Source: Wuchereria bancrofti (lineage: Eukaryota > Nematoda > Chromadorea > Rhabditida > Onchocercidae). From it: 64,000 nt of DNA. The notes under the pieces are model-generated. The model saw nothing but the letters and a program-made list of their open reading frames with translations. It was not told the origin of the DNA and ran no database searches. Below, piece by piece: positions 44,277-57,676 of the stretch. The position numbers and the translations under genes are program-made. Location of the stretch: contig SSBO01000014.1 of NCBI GenBank assembly GCA_005281725.1, forward strand, positions 356,789 through 420,788, given 5' to 3'. Each line of letters begins with the position of its first letter. The first letter of the stretch is position 1.

Positions 44277-46770
44277 TATTTTTTTAGGAGTTCAAAAAGG
44301 CTTGTTCAATTCTTCTTTCCAAAAGATAACTTTGCGAATCTTCGAGCAAAGGATGGGAACTGCAGAGTTCCAGGAAGCTTTAAATAGATGGGGGATTTCA
44401 TTAAAGCTTTTATGATAGAAGTTAACTTTTCATGGATCATCTGAACTGATCCATTGCTAGAAGTTATACTTCATCTTGGAGTTGTGTTGATCGTAATATT
44501 AGCGACTAAGTAGAGCACAGATTTATAAACACTTCTTTCTACCTCCTTCCTCCTTGTCCTCCGATCCGTTATTGTTCTCTGCCTTCCTCTTCTTACCTCC
44601 TCTCATCTAGGTTTATTTGGGGCAGTTTTACAACTCTTTCGATGGAGTTTGTTACCACAGTGTTAATAACTGTAGGAAATAGGAACCAATCGGTCCAACG
44701 AGTAGGTTCTTTTAACCACTCAATAAGGTAATCCTAATAATCCTGGCTTGTGTACAGTATTGTGAAACACTACTAAATTATTGTGGGGAGGGTAGTGATT
44801 TGAGGTTTCTTCTAAGTTTCTTGTTTTCAATTTAAGGAAATACAGAATTTGTTGTAATCTATTTATAAAGTAAGGAGGAAAAGTAGATATGCCGTGATAC
44901 AGTCTTATATTTGCATCTGAGTAATTTAGATGAAAATTCTGTGTGTGTGTGTGTGTGTATATGTATGTATGTGCTTGTGTGTGTAAGTTATGTTTTCCTC
45001 TATGAAGCAATGTTTTCGTTACTGGAAATTGCCTATCAGTAGGTGGTAGTAGTTGAGGATGATCAAAACTGTTCGTAGTTTTAAAAGATCAAGCAATAAG
45101 TGGGGAAAGTATGAAGTATTTTAAACAATTTTAATTTACAGGGGAAAAAAAAATCCACTTCTGGTTTTGTTGGTTTTAAATTAATTAAGATTTGTGAAAG
45201 AAGGTAACTAGTGCTATTAGAGTTTAAAATATTGAAAATGATAGAAAAAAATTTTTAAGACTTTTGGTTTAGAAATCCTGAAGATGTTTTTATTTGGTTT
45301 TTGTATATTTGTAACATATCAGTTTGCCCAAGCACTCATTGGCTTGATATGTAAATAGGTGCAAATCCGTGAAATGACATTTTTTGCTATTGTATTTCCC
45401 CTTGTATTCATGACAACTTGTAGTTTTTAGTTGGAGCTAAATGGTTTTGAATTGTCGATTGCTCTGTCATTTAATCTCAGGTGTGCTCCTTCGGTGATTT
45501 TCTTTTATTTTTGTGTTTTATTCATAACTTAATTTCCAAAACTTTCACTTGTGTTTATTACTTACCGTGACATCAGTGGTAGGTGGGATGGTTCAATTCT
45601 GTATGTGGCACTGAACAGTCTTTCAAATTTCCCTTCGAAATTACAATGATTTTTAAAAGTTCTGGCCTCATTTCTGTTAGGACGGTAACGTTATTTGATT
45701 AATCAGATATCGAAGGGGTTACGAAATGATCTCATCAAGAAGGTAGTATGATGTTTTATGTAACCGTTATTCATAAAGATTTTCAATTCAAACTGGATTA
45801 CAGCAAATTTCCATTATGAAGGCTACCATCATTTTTAAGCTTAGTTAAAAAGCAGTAGGAAGTAAATGTTGTATTTTTGCGGGAACATAAAGACACAACG
45901 ATTAGTATTAATAATGATTAATATTAATTAAACCATTTTAAGAGACGATGAACTGTTGTTCTTCTTTTGCTTCTCTCTTAAGATCTGTAATCAAGGCTGG
46001 TTGGTATTTACTATTTTTTAATACTACAAAAGCAATGGGATGAAACAATACAAGCTAGAATGATTGGATTGACTAGACTCAGCAGTAAGTTTTGAGTGTG
46101 GATTCCTGAAGTCAATGTAGGTGACCGTTAATATCCAAAGTGATTCTTAAACAGATGCTTCAAGTCGTTAGTGAGACGGAACGTGAAACACTGCCAAATT
46201 TTCAAACTGAGTCAAAAAAACACTTCATTTTTTATGACTAGAATGGACACCCTACTATGTAATGGAGTCAAGATAACGAAAGATATTTCAAGTTAAGAAT
46301 AACTAACAAGGTAATAAAGTGATAAAACAAGGTAATAAAACAACCTCCAGATAAATGAAATCGTAGTTAGGTAGCAATATTTCGATATAGTAACGACAAC
46401 AAATCGTTGGAATACCCATGACTGATCTCTGGGGTCAAAAATTTTGCTACTATAAATAATTTTAATATTAAGCATTAATAATACTCCAGCATCGAAATGG
46501 ATTTATTCGATAATATCACAACAGAATGGTCTCAACGATATTACGAGTATATGTTATCCTAAACTGGACGCTTTTAAATAGATTTCGGGTAACTTATAAT
46601 TCAAAAAACAAGTTATAAAATACGAATCCAAAATTTCATGCTGATAGTAAAAGTAATCATTTTCCACAATACACATCACATCTCATTCAATAATCAACAA
46701 CAACCGCAATAGATGTTTTCATAAAACATCATGGCCATATCATGTCGTACACCAGAAAAATATTCTTTAA
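44277..46770. other. 3' flank of the DUF4211-like gene and intergenic DNA
   Basis: No further exons were recognised. It includes a (GT)n run at about 44940-44975. The 3' UTR presumably lies here, but I could not fix a poly-A site. Confidence 0.6.
44940..44975. repeat. (GT)n microsatellite
   Basis: Nine to ten GT units followed by TATG variants. Confidence 0.9.
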
Positions 46771-46779
46771 AATCACGGT

Positions 46780-46786
46780 ATACAAC

Positions 46787-46824
<38 letters not shown>

Positions 46825-47560
46825 GATTTTACATCATATTTCAATTGTTTGAAAGAATCTGGTACATCATGGTTTATTTCATATGATATTTTATATGACA
46901 TTTCAATTGTTCGAGTGAATCTCGATATATCATAAATGTTTCATACTAGATAGTACATGGTACCATAATCGTATGAAAAAAGTGCTACGTTAGATTTCAC
47001 ATGATATTTCAACCGTTTGGTGGAAATTGCGGTATACCATGCTTTTTTTTTTTTTTTGCATTACATTTTACATCACATTAATTTGTGAGAATCTTAATGT
47101 ATCATAATTGTATTATATCAGTTTTCACATAATATTTTTAATCGCGATTCGCTTAAACAATTGAGATGTCTTGTAAAATTTAGTATAAAATGGTTATGAT
47201 AGTAAAATTCAGTATAAAACAGTCATGTTACATCGGAATTGTATGTCATCAATATTTTATATTAAATTTCCCATAATATCTTTTTTCTTTTTTTTTTTGT
47301 TTAAGATAGTCACGGTGCATCATGATTTCTTTTTACATTACATTTAACCCCGGTATACCATGAAAGTTTTATAATGATTCTAATATGATATTTAATTTTT
47401 TTGAGACAATCACAGTATTAGATTTTGCATTACATTTTAATTGTTTGATAAAATTCGGTATATCACAATTTTTTTATACCAGGTTTTACATGATATTTCA
47501 ATTGTTTGAAGGAATTTCGGTGTATCATAAGTATGTAGAAAGGCACCATAATTCAGTGCA
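46780..47560. repeat. Degenerate AT-rich tandem repeat, block 1
   Basis: Roughly ten diverged copies, each about 65-85 bp, contain variants of TTTTACATGATATTTCAATT, then GTTTGAAAGAATC and GGTATATCATG. The same family recurs at 54.4-55.1 kb, on the other side of the retrotransposon fragments. Confidence 0.8.
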
Positions 47561-47819
47561 AGTTACTATTTCATCAAAATGATGAAATATTAACTTACAC
47601 TGAATGTTATTTAGAACGAGGAGCAGAACACAACTATTGTTACTGGCACTAATATTTCAGAAATAGACTGGTTCTGGAAATTAGAATTCATAGAAACATA
47701 TAAGAAAAGCCTAATTTAAATGATAACGAATAAGTGTTAGAAAAATTCAATGAAAATATGACTAAAAGCAATGGGAGATCGGCTATAGAAAGAATCAAGA
47801 ATTAAGTTAAACGATAATT

Positions 47820-50270
47820 TTGGTTTGTGTTTTGGTTGCTTAAATTTCTTGATTAAACTACTTCAGAACAAAGCACACTTACTTCTCAAGTACGATGAAA
47901 CCACTTTTGCGATTAGTTACAATGCTAACATCACCGAAAGAGTATGTCCAAAAATGGATCAGGTAAGTGTCATTCATTATCTTCCTCATCATGAAATTAT
48001 AACTTCAAGTAAAACTACAATCTAACTTAAAATTGTTTATAATGCGTCATCACATTCAAAGCAAATGAAGAGTTTGAGTGTTCTCGACCCAAATATGATA
48101 CAGTTCAAATTATTTTTTCAAATGGGAGAAAAAATAACGCTTGGAATTAATTTATAAGTGAAGAGGATAAAGAACATGGAAATCTCTGATAAAATGAATG
48201 GCCAACAAATACGACGACTTGTAAAACACCGTTCAAAGCAAATGTAACTTCATGTCATCATAGATGCATCAAGTGTGGTATATTCTGCATTTCAAAGAAA
48301 TAAAAACGTCCTTGAAATTTGCTAAATTCCGAATTGCACCAATTAAAGGTATCACTATATCCCGATTGGAGTTATTAGCAATACTTACTGAAGAATGAGC
48401 AGCTCATTTTGTAATAAATCGGTTTGGAACTCAAAAATGCATCAATAACTTTATGGTCCAATTTTAAGTGTGCAGTATACTGGATCGCTATTTTCGACTA
48501 TTAACAAATTTTGCACAAAATCGAGTAGAAGAAATAAGAAAAGCAAAATCCTTTTTTCATTACATTCCAAGCATGTATAATCCAGTTGATATTGCAAAAA
48601 AAAAAAAAAAAAGGACTTTCTCCAACAAAACTTGGAAATTATGAAATATGGTGGAAAAGAGACGATCATAGCTGGAAAAGGAGGAAACCAACTGGTGGTC
48701 ACATGAGAATATAATTTCGATGATGACTTCTGAAATGAAGAAGAAAGTGACTCTAATAGCAATGATCACAAAGGAAATTATAAAAAGTTTAAACTTATAG
48801 GTGCGAATCGTTTTAGTCAGTGTTAAAATTAGTAAGGACTATTGCGTTGAACTCTTAAATTCATAAAATTACAGCAAGAAGATAAATACCATGGTTACAA
48901 TCTTATCAACGATAAACAGTTAACTTATAACAGATGATTGCAAATTAGCAATGAAAATATTGATTAAGTAAGCGCAATCAGAACGAATAACTGAAAAAAA
49001 AAAATAAATGGAATCCATACTACGATAAAGAAAATTGCTAGTGAAAATCCAAAAGTCGATTGGAAATTTCGAATTGAATGAAGACAGTTTATATCTAATT
49101 TACTTTTTGTGACATAATCCCATAATCGTATTTTTCATACAACAGCAACACACGGAATTATCCAAACACTTTCAAAATTGAGAACAGAATTCTGGATACC
49201 AAAAAATGGAACCAAAATTGAGTATTGAACAAATGCATGTTTTGTAAAAGATGGAAAACAAAATTCGGTTATGCTTAAATTTCCAGAAGCTCGAATTATG
49301 CATTCTCCAACATTTGCATACGTTGGATTAAATTGTATGGATTCACTTTTATCAAAATTGTTATCGGCAGAGTTAAAAGATAAGGTTTCAATGCTTCACA
49401 ACAAGAGCAATAATGCAGCATTTAGAGCCGGTAGAAAGTTCATCTGCTGAAAGTTTTCTAAAACACATATTAAGCAGATTCATTTTGCCCGATAAGATTG
49501 TCCTAAATTAGCTTTAAGTGATAATGCTAGTCAATTTCAACTAGTTTTCTAGGCCATTACAAAACGAAATACACAATTAACAAATTTCCTGGCAAGTAAA
49601 GAATGATCTAGAAGAATATCATACTAAAAGCCTCATTGGAGTAGAGGAGATTATAAGAAAATAATTGGAATAATCAAATGTGCAATGAAAAGAGGCATTG
49701 GCAGGAAGTTATTATGGGAAAGGGAAGAAAGAGAATTAACAATACTAATAGTAGAAATAGAAAGTATATTAAATATCCGGCCATTGATTTCCGTAAATTT
49801 TGAAGATTGCGTAATCATACGGCCAATTAGTTTCATCTCGTATAATGATGCTTCACTCGCTACCATTTTAAAAACCTTCATGGTAACGACAATGATCAGA
49901 AAGAATTTCCTCCTCACAAATTATCAAAAAAAAAAAGAAGTATTGGTCAAACACCTTCAAGACGCCGGATACATTTTGGGATTTATTGAGAAATAAGAAT
50001 TTAAGCAGTCTTCGAGAATGAACCAAAACAGAACACTCTTTTTCTTTTTTACAAGAACACTTCATAAAGAGGAAATTGTATTAGTCAACGAACCAGAAGT
50101 TGTCCACAGTATATGGAAATTAAAAAGATGAATAAAAGAAATTAAAAAAGGAAGAGATGGAGAAATAAGAAATGCCTCAATAGGATTATCACACGAAAGA
50201 CTCCTAAACTAACCAGTGAATACACTGTATCTCCTGGAAGTCGACGATGAAGAAAATTCAACAATTCAAC
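47820..50270 (+). mobile_element. Decayed BEL/Pao LTR-retrotransposon fragment, plus orientation
   Basis: Successive pieces of a BEL/Pao polyprotein appear in order but in shifting frames with stops. Near 47890-48050 is the start of reverse transcriptase (VIHYLPHHEI, then IVYNASSHSK). Near 48300-48370 is the RNase H end (FRIAPIKGITISRLELLAIL). Near 48470-48600 is EEIRKAKSFFHYIPSMYNPVD. Near 49140-49370 is the integrase zinc region (THGIIQTLSKLRTEFWIP, SPTFAYVGLN). Near 49660-49840 is the integrase end (IIKCAMKRGIGRKLLW, IESILNIRPL). Near 50060-50250 is the C-terminal module (EEIVLVNEPEV, KKGRDGEIRNASIGLS). Most of the reverse-transcriptase core, including its catalytic motif, is missing. LTRs were not identified. 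It is a dead copy. Confidence 0.9.
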
Positions 50271-51499
50271 TAACAGAGTTCGACAAATCAATTCGGGAAG
50301 TTAATGAACAAGAAGAACCTGTTGCTTTATCAACTAAAATGACGAACTTAAACTAATGCATCTCTTGAAGGTTTTTGTCTCCTTCTGTTAGGAATATCAA
50401 AAAAACCGAATTATAGTATGTAGAATAAAACTGTATTAAATCCACAGAACTAAAGATTATCTTTGAACACTCGTTAGACAAATTTTAATTCCACGTAAGA
50501 AATCGTTTAGCCAATATTTATCTTTCATATAGCTAAGCTTATTTACATTGTGACAATTTTGTTAACAAAATATACATGTTGAAATTTTGTCTCCAATCAG
50601 ACTATTTATAATTATCAGTTCCTTATTTAGTTGACCTCTTTTGTTGTTTGTCCGTTCCTTACTAACTGTAAATTATATTAAAAATTGACAAGGTTAACAA
50701 TTCATCGTTTAGCAGACCTTCTTTGCGGCTTATCAGTTTAGCATTCAGATCTGATTGTTGACGATGTTAACATCGTTTTGTTTAGCTCATCTCTTTTACA
50801 ACATTGTAAATAATAAATTATTTATAAATTAATGCTTATTATATAAGGAATTATTTTCTTTTGGTTAGGCTTTCTGGATAGCAATCTAGCATTCACTTCT
50901 CAAACTTTCTAATATTGTTCAACAACTTCAATCAACAATAATCTTTATCTCAATAAAATAAAAATTGGTCAAACATCGCCTTTTTCATAAACTATTCCTT
51001 ATTCGGTTCTACAATCTCCTCGAATCAGATCCTGTTTCACGGCAAAATTATTTGATGCCCGAGAACTTGATTTGTACTCAGTTCTTATAAATTTTATTAT
51101 ACTGTTGCTTCTGTTAACAAAGGAAATAATCCCTGTGTTACACTCTACATTATTTACATCTACATCCAACAAAGCTTCTCAAGACCAAATAATCTCTCCC
51201 AAAATAATAAATTTTTCAACTACAAAAAATGCATATCACAATATATCATTCAATCCAACAGTCAATGTATCATAACTAAAAAAACCCAAATACATCATAT
51301 TGTAAATTAATGAACCGTAGAATTGTTGCTTTAGTTGTTAATTCCTTTTCAACTCATGGTTTCAATGTTATACGAATGATATATCTATATCATGAATCCA
51401 TTTGAGATTAAGAAAAATTTCTTTGTTCGTTTTGCTTCGATCATAAGCAGTTATTCTCTCATTAAATTATTCATCGTTAGAAAGAAATTCATTGAGGTT
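50271..51499. other. Spacer between the two BEL/Pao fragments
   Basis: AT-rich DNA without recognisable coding sequence. It might contain remnants of LTRs (a TGTTAG start is seen at about 50388), but I could not find a matching second copy. Confidence 0.4.
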
Positions 51500-53200
51500 T
51501 CTTCAAAAATACTCGTCATTTTCTCGTACTTATATAGAGGTTTTTCTGTTTCATTAGCAGATATCGTATTAGTACCCTTACTAGATCTGATAGCATTACT
51601 GGATCTCGGTACAGTACTTCGCTCAATCTCTTAAATCCTCTGAGATGAGCTAAAGCATCATAAACAATCCTTAATTTGGTTTTAGTCTTACTACGATTTA
51701 GTACTCTATGATATAGCAAGTAGTTTATAAACACCTATCTCATTTTTCGGATATACTTCAATTATGCCTGATTATAGTTGATCCTTAATTGTTTCATGGT
51801 ATAAATGAAGAACTAATTTATGTTATAGACATTTGATTAAATTCTTTAAACGTCCAACACATATTCCATAATTGTTGCTTAATTTGTGCTTGAAGTTTTT
51901 CTAGAGTCAGCGTCTTAATATCTTCCGTTTTATTGAATAATTTTATTGAATAAATTATTGAATAATATTCCCTTTAAATTGTTTTAATGTTTTGTCGTCG
52001 TCAGCAGCCTTAGGAGATTCTTGAATGCCTATCATTTCGAATTTTTAGAATTTTTCCAATTCCTAAGTGAAGTTTACATTGGCTACATATGTTGTGTTTA
52101 CAGTCTATACTGATTACTTTCTGTTACAAAGTTGGCTTATGTCATCACTTCCAACAATCACCGGACCAATTTTTGATTGCAGCAATAGGTGTCCGGAATT
52201 TAATTCTTTGATTTCTTTTAAACCAACGAATTTAAAGAAGTAATCAACATCAATAAGGTGTAGTGGTCGGTCATTTCCAATAATTCTTTAAATCTCTTAA
52301 TTGGCCCTCAATCATATCTCAACCATTCATAATTTATTAGTTAGGTAATCGATCACGGTGACGTACAATGTTATGATTTCCTTTTCTATAATTTACAGGT
52401 CTCAGCTGCGTATGGGTAATGATATATAATTAAGATTTTTTTTTTTTATATCAAACGTAGCTAACTTCAATTTTTGCTCTTTCAGTTAATTTTAATCAGT
52501 GCGATAATTCCTTAGAGATAAAAAACAATTGTGATCCTATATCAAATAGTGCTAAGGCCTTTTCTTGTCGTCGAGGTAGTAAGGAATTGAAGACTATTAT
52601 CACTCTAAATAAGGGAAAGACAAGGAAAGGTTTTTTTTTTTTCCTTATCTTTCCCTCACTGAGTTCGTTTGAGTTACAGTTGAATTGTAAATAGATGTCA
52701 AATATTCTTGTTCGTTAATGTGTTCAATTTCTTTAATCTCCTGAATTCTGTTTAAATATGCTATATTGTTTGAAGGTTTGTGTCATTCCTCTGAAAAAAA
52801 AAAACAGAACAAAACACATTTTTCCAGTACTTTGAGACGATTCATTCGAGCATTAGTTGTGGAAGAGATGTCGGATCCGGTGTCCCAATGATTTCGAGCG
52901 CAAATGGCATGGCCTTTTTTCTTGTTCTGTTTTTTTTAATCTTAGGAGATCCTTCATCGCTACGAATTGTTACCAGTGCTGAATTTCCTCTAACGTTACT
53001 TCGGAAGTTTTATTCAGGCTTAGGCATTGTTGGTTTACTATCAACATATGTGAATGAAAAGTCATTTACGTTGACTGAGTCTAACGAGAAGTTTCTAAGC
53101 TTCGAAATAATAGATATACCTTGGTCAGGTATATCTATTATTTTCTTATACTTTATCTAGTTAGTATTCAGTGTGGCAATTTGTTCTCCATTGAAGTTTC
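51500..53200 (-). mobile_element. Second decayed BEL/Pao fragment, minus orientation
   Basis: On the minus strand, reading from high to low coordinates: a retroviral-type aspartic protease relic near 52590-52490 ([18 protein letters not shown], where the usual DTG is DIG), a GNDRPLHLIDVDYFFKF segment near 52290, YHETIKDQL with GII near 51800, and a reverse-transcriptase start near 51730-51520 (KTKLRIVYDALAHLRGFKRL, PVMLSDLVRVLIRY). A basic segment near 53000-52900 may belong to the linker before the protease. Many stops and frameshifts are present. The element stops within reverse transcriptase, facing the other copy tail to tail. Confidence 0.85.
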
Positions 53201-54429
53201 AATACTGGAGTGTGTTTCAGGCTTTCTCCTAAAGTTCTAGTTAGTGTAATACTCGTTCCATAATTTCTATTGATAAATTAAAATTCGTTCTATAACAGTT
53301 TTATTATAGTCAAACATTCGCCATATTTATTTCTTAATATCTTTTTTATAACTTTGTAGTTTTCTGAGACTATATCATACATAACTTCTTACTACCTGCA
53401 AAACGTTTCCCTTTAAACACGAATACAGACAATTCAACTTTTGAATTTCTGAGGTTGCTTGTGAATAAATTGCGACATTGAAACTATTCCAAAATTGTCG
53501 CCACTGTCTAGGATTTCCACTAAAAATGAGTAATGACAACTAGGAAAGATTGACTGCGAGATGGGACGTGGGCCTTGACGGCTTTTTTTTTTCTTGAAAT
53601 AATTTTTGTGAGAGACGCATTATTCCATGGTCAGTTTCGTTCCTGTACATGGTTAATGTTATAACCTGCTCCTTTACCTTCACGGAGTGCTCTGAATAAG
53701 CCATTGTCTTCTTATGTGATTTTTTTTCATCCTTTTTTGTTGTTGCAGTGGTAATTTTTTTTTTCTTTTTCTTTTTTTTGACATAATTGAGCTATTTGTC
53801 ATTTGCAGATTCCATCATATGTAATGCTTGGTTAAAATTTTTGAACTTCAATTATTCCTTTGCTTACTTTGTAAAATTCTTATCGCTACTCCGCTGAAGC
53901 TCGATTCCGGAGCGTTAATTGCATTATTTTTACTTCTTTAAGTAGACCTATCCAGCCTTTATTTGGCCGGTTCGATAATTGGTATGATATTAGCTTATGA
54001 AACAAAAATTTGTCGAGAAATTGTAGGTCTTTGTTAAAGAACCTTTCTTGGTTGTAGTTTGGAGTTGATACAGATGAATGTGTGTTATGAAGAATTCTGT
54101 TGTAAAGATTTTTATTCGCTAATAACCATGATAAAAAGCATTAATCTATACTATCAATATACTGATAAGTTCGTAGAGCATATTTACGACTATCAGGTGA
54201 AGAGGAAGAAATAGAGAAATTTTCATTAAGCATATTAAACAAATGCACACATTCTTTATTAATAATTGAAAAAATCTAAACAATGCAGATAAACTTAGGT
54301 ACAACTGAGAGTATTGAATGAATGACTGCTTACATAAGTTATAATTTGAAACAGTTTTATATTTGTCTAAGCGCAGTATTCAGTTAAGACGATCATTATT
54401 CATATGGATTAATATAATTTTATTTCGAA

Positions 54430-55130
54430 ATATTATTTTATTGCGACATACCATGCTTGTTTTACATTAGACTTGGCATGATATTAAAGTTTTTTTTTGA
54501 GACAATCACGATATTAAATTTTAAATGATATTTTAATTGTCGTGATTTTTTTTTTTCTACACCAGATTTTACACGATATTCAATAGTTTGTGAGAATCCT
54601 GACGTATCATGATTGTTTTACATTGAATTTTACATGATATTTTAATTGTTTGGGAGAATCACGGTATATCACTTATTTTATATTATATTTTACATGATAC
54701 TTGAATTACTTGAGAGGATATTGATGTATCATAAATGTTTTGTATTAGATTTTACACGATTTCTTAACTGTTTGAAAGATCAAATGATGACCAGAAAAGA
54801 AACCCAACAACAATACGAGGCCAGAAAAAGAATTATCCAAGAAAGAATTAATGCACCTCGAACTACATTTTGACATGCTTGAAACCGTTATACAACATAT
54901 CTAACAACGTCTCGACTCTATCAAGAAAGACAGAAGAAAAGGAAATATACACAAATATTTCAATTGTTTGAAAGGAACCGGTATATAATGATTTTTTTAA
55001 TGTTAAAATTGATATGATGTTTCCATTGTTTGAAAGAAAGAATCTTGGTGTCTCATAAATGTTTTGTTGTTAGATATGTTGTATAACGGTGATATGATAT
55101 CTTAATTGTTTGAAAGATCAAATGCTGGCC
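54430..55130. repeat. Degenerate AT-rich tandem repeat, block 2
   Basis: This is the same repeat family and orientation as block 1. Inside it, two related segments (54775-54870 and 55113-55200) start GAAAGATCAAATGATGACCA or a close variant and contain AGAAAAAGAATTATCCAAGA, giving a longer unit about 340 bp apart. Confidence 0.75.
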
Positions 55131-55259
55131 AGAAAAGAAACCCGTCAACAAATATGAAGTCAGAAAAAGAATTATCCAAGAAAAAATAATAAGCCTCGAA
55201 CTTTAGCACTCTTTAAACCGCCAACGATTCTATCACAAAAGAGAGGAGAAAGAGAAATA

Positions 55260-57676
55260 TATATACAAAGAAAAAAGTATTTTAAATTTAATGTGAAAAA
55301 AAGGAAGTTATTATAACTTTAACTATAACTCATAACGTTAAGTTATAATTAAATTATAACTTCAAATATGTGTAAAGATAACTCTAAATTAGTACCACAA
55401 CGCCTAAAACAAGCTTATGTGAGGGCTGAACTAATCCGTTAACAAAATCAGAATCAAACCAAATAGCATATCATCTAACGATAAATTTGCCTCAATTATC
55501 ATTTATTCAATGGTAAATCAAAATATAGAGAGGATTCTGAAGTAGTTTAAATTTGCCAGTACATTTATAAAATATTACAGATACTCAAAAATTAAATTCT
55601 TAAAATGCATTTTTCAAAGAAAAGATGCTTTGCTGTTGCTATTCGTTAGGGATACTATATAACCACAGAAAATTATAACATTGTAAGGAATACCCTTTTC
55701 AAACAATTGCAAATAATTAAAAAATTGCTCCACGACGAGTTACATTTTATCAAAAAAGAAAAAAAAAAAAGGATGCTTAAGAATGAAAGAAGATAACAGT
55801 TGAACCTATTGAAAGAATATGTAGAAGATAATTAGAACAATTTAGTGTTAAAATCATAATTAATATGATCCATTACTAAAATAAGACAAATCTTGGAGAA
55901 ATTCAAAGAAATGAGGTAACAAAGGAGTCAATTTCTCTCAGTGCTACGAAAAAAAAAACAAAAGATAATAAATAATATGTTGAAATTGTAACCATGATAT
56001 GCTATAGAAGAAACTTCAACTTTAGCTATAACTACATCTTTCTTAAAAAATTTAAATATCGTGTAAAATCTAACATAAAGCAATCGTAATATATAGGAAT
56101 TATTTCAAACAAAATATGTATATAAAATTCAATGTGAGTACGGGAACGGCATTCTTGCAAACAACTAAATTATCATGTAATATGATTTGCTATACTATCA
56201 TTTCTTAAATAATTCAAGAATTTAGAATGGAGGAAATTTTTACAGGAAGATAAAATTATGATAATCTAACAATGATGAATTAATAAAAAAAAAAAAAAAT
56301 AAATGAAATGATATTGAGAATGGTGCTGCAAAATAAACATTGTTGTCTTAAATTGATATTATTCCCGCTGTATGTTTGATCGATTTATCGATTTGTACAA
56401 TAGCTGGCGATGAAATTTGATTATGCAATTTAGGGTCTTGATGTTTTTAAATTTCAATTTTTCGATTATTTCACTCATTTCACGTCTCTACACGTCAACT
56501 GAAGGTTGGTATTTTAAATGATCTAAATCGATTATTCTATTTGTTGAATGATGTAATTGTAATAATTAGGATTTCTTATGTATGTTATTTGTATATTTTA
56601 ATGCATTAAAAATTTTATTATTTTTCTTATTTTTATTTATGATATTAGTTATTTGAATAGTAAATTTGAAGTCTTCTTTTTTTTTTCCCCCTCGAAAAGC
56701 AAGAATTCAAGTTTTTTTTTTTTTCAAACTTTACTAAAAGAAAAAAAAAGAGAAAGTGTAACGTTCAGTTTAGCGGACTACCGTAGTAAAATGGGGGAGG
56801 GATAGCAGAATATGGGAAAGTTGAAATGATCGTTGTCTAACGCTGCAGCAGCGTATCTCTTCGTGGCATTTTGGTTCGTATGTTTTGTTTGTGGCCGAGC
56901 AACAACGAACTGATGAGCAATTTACTGCCTGTAGACTAATACATTTGGAAGTTGAATTGAGGGATGGGATAATGGTTAGGATGATACCAATCAGTCATGA
57001 AGCATATAAAGTAGATTTTAGCTTCTGACCAAATATTTCAGTTTGATAAGATTAGTAATGAATGATAAGTGGAAGGATGGAGATAAGGATAATGCTGGAT
57101 TAACGATTGGATTGATAATCTCAGATACTTAACTATCGGATTGCTAAATGTTGGTGAGATGAATTACTGAAAGGGGGAGAATTTTTCAAGTTCTAGAGAA
57201 AGAGGGATGAAAAACTTGGTAATGAATTTGCATCTTATTGATTTTCTGAGTGGATTTCCAACTTTTTGGGCAACACACAGATTCTGTAAGGTCATTTTCA
57301 AAGGGACAAAAAAACAAGCAGGGATGAGGGGATATAGATGGGGTGAGGGAATTGTGGATGTATCAGTGCACTGTTTTTTACTTCTTCCTGTTTATTGTTT
57401 TTTCAGCTGTTTGTTATTTTGTAAAAATACTGAAGTGTCGAAGGCTTTCAGATAAACATAAGACTGAAACTTAAATTAGCTATTTCTATATTTATGTAGG
57501 AAGTAAAGCCAAAGCCACGCTTTTCTTGTACATTGATAGGCACTGTTGTACGTTGATAGGCGATGTAACGTTCGGCAAATCATACAGGCGCGACGGCTAC
57601 GGGAAATATATGTTGTTCTGTATAAGTTGTAAATACAGGATTTAAAGTTTGAAATAATAAAAACCGGAAAAGTCCA
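55260..57676. other. Intergenic DNA upstream of the MATH-domain gene
   Basis: No supported exons. The part from about 56750 onward is less AT-rich and probably contains the promoter and 5' UTR of the gene starting at 57677. Confidence 0.6.

Noticed and set aside
52888..53160. 90-codon plus-strand frame with a signal-peptide-like start
   Set aside because: It is antisense to the minus-strand BEL/Pao relic, which explains the sequence better.
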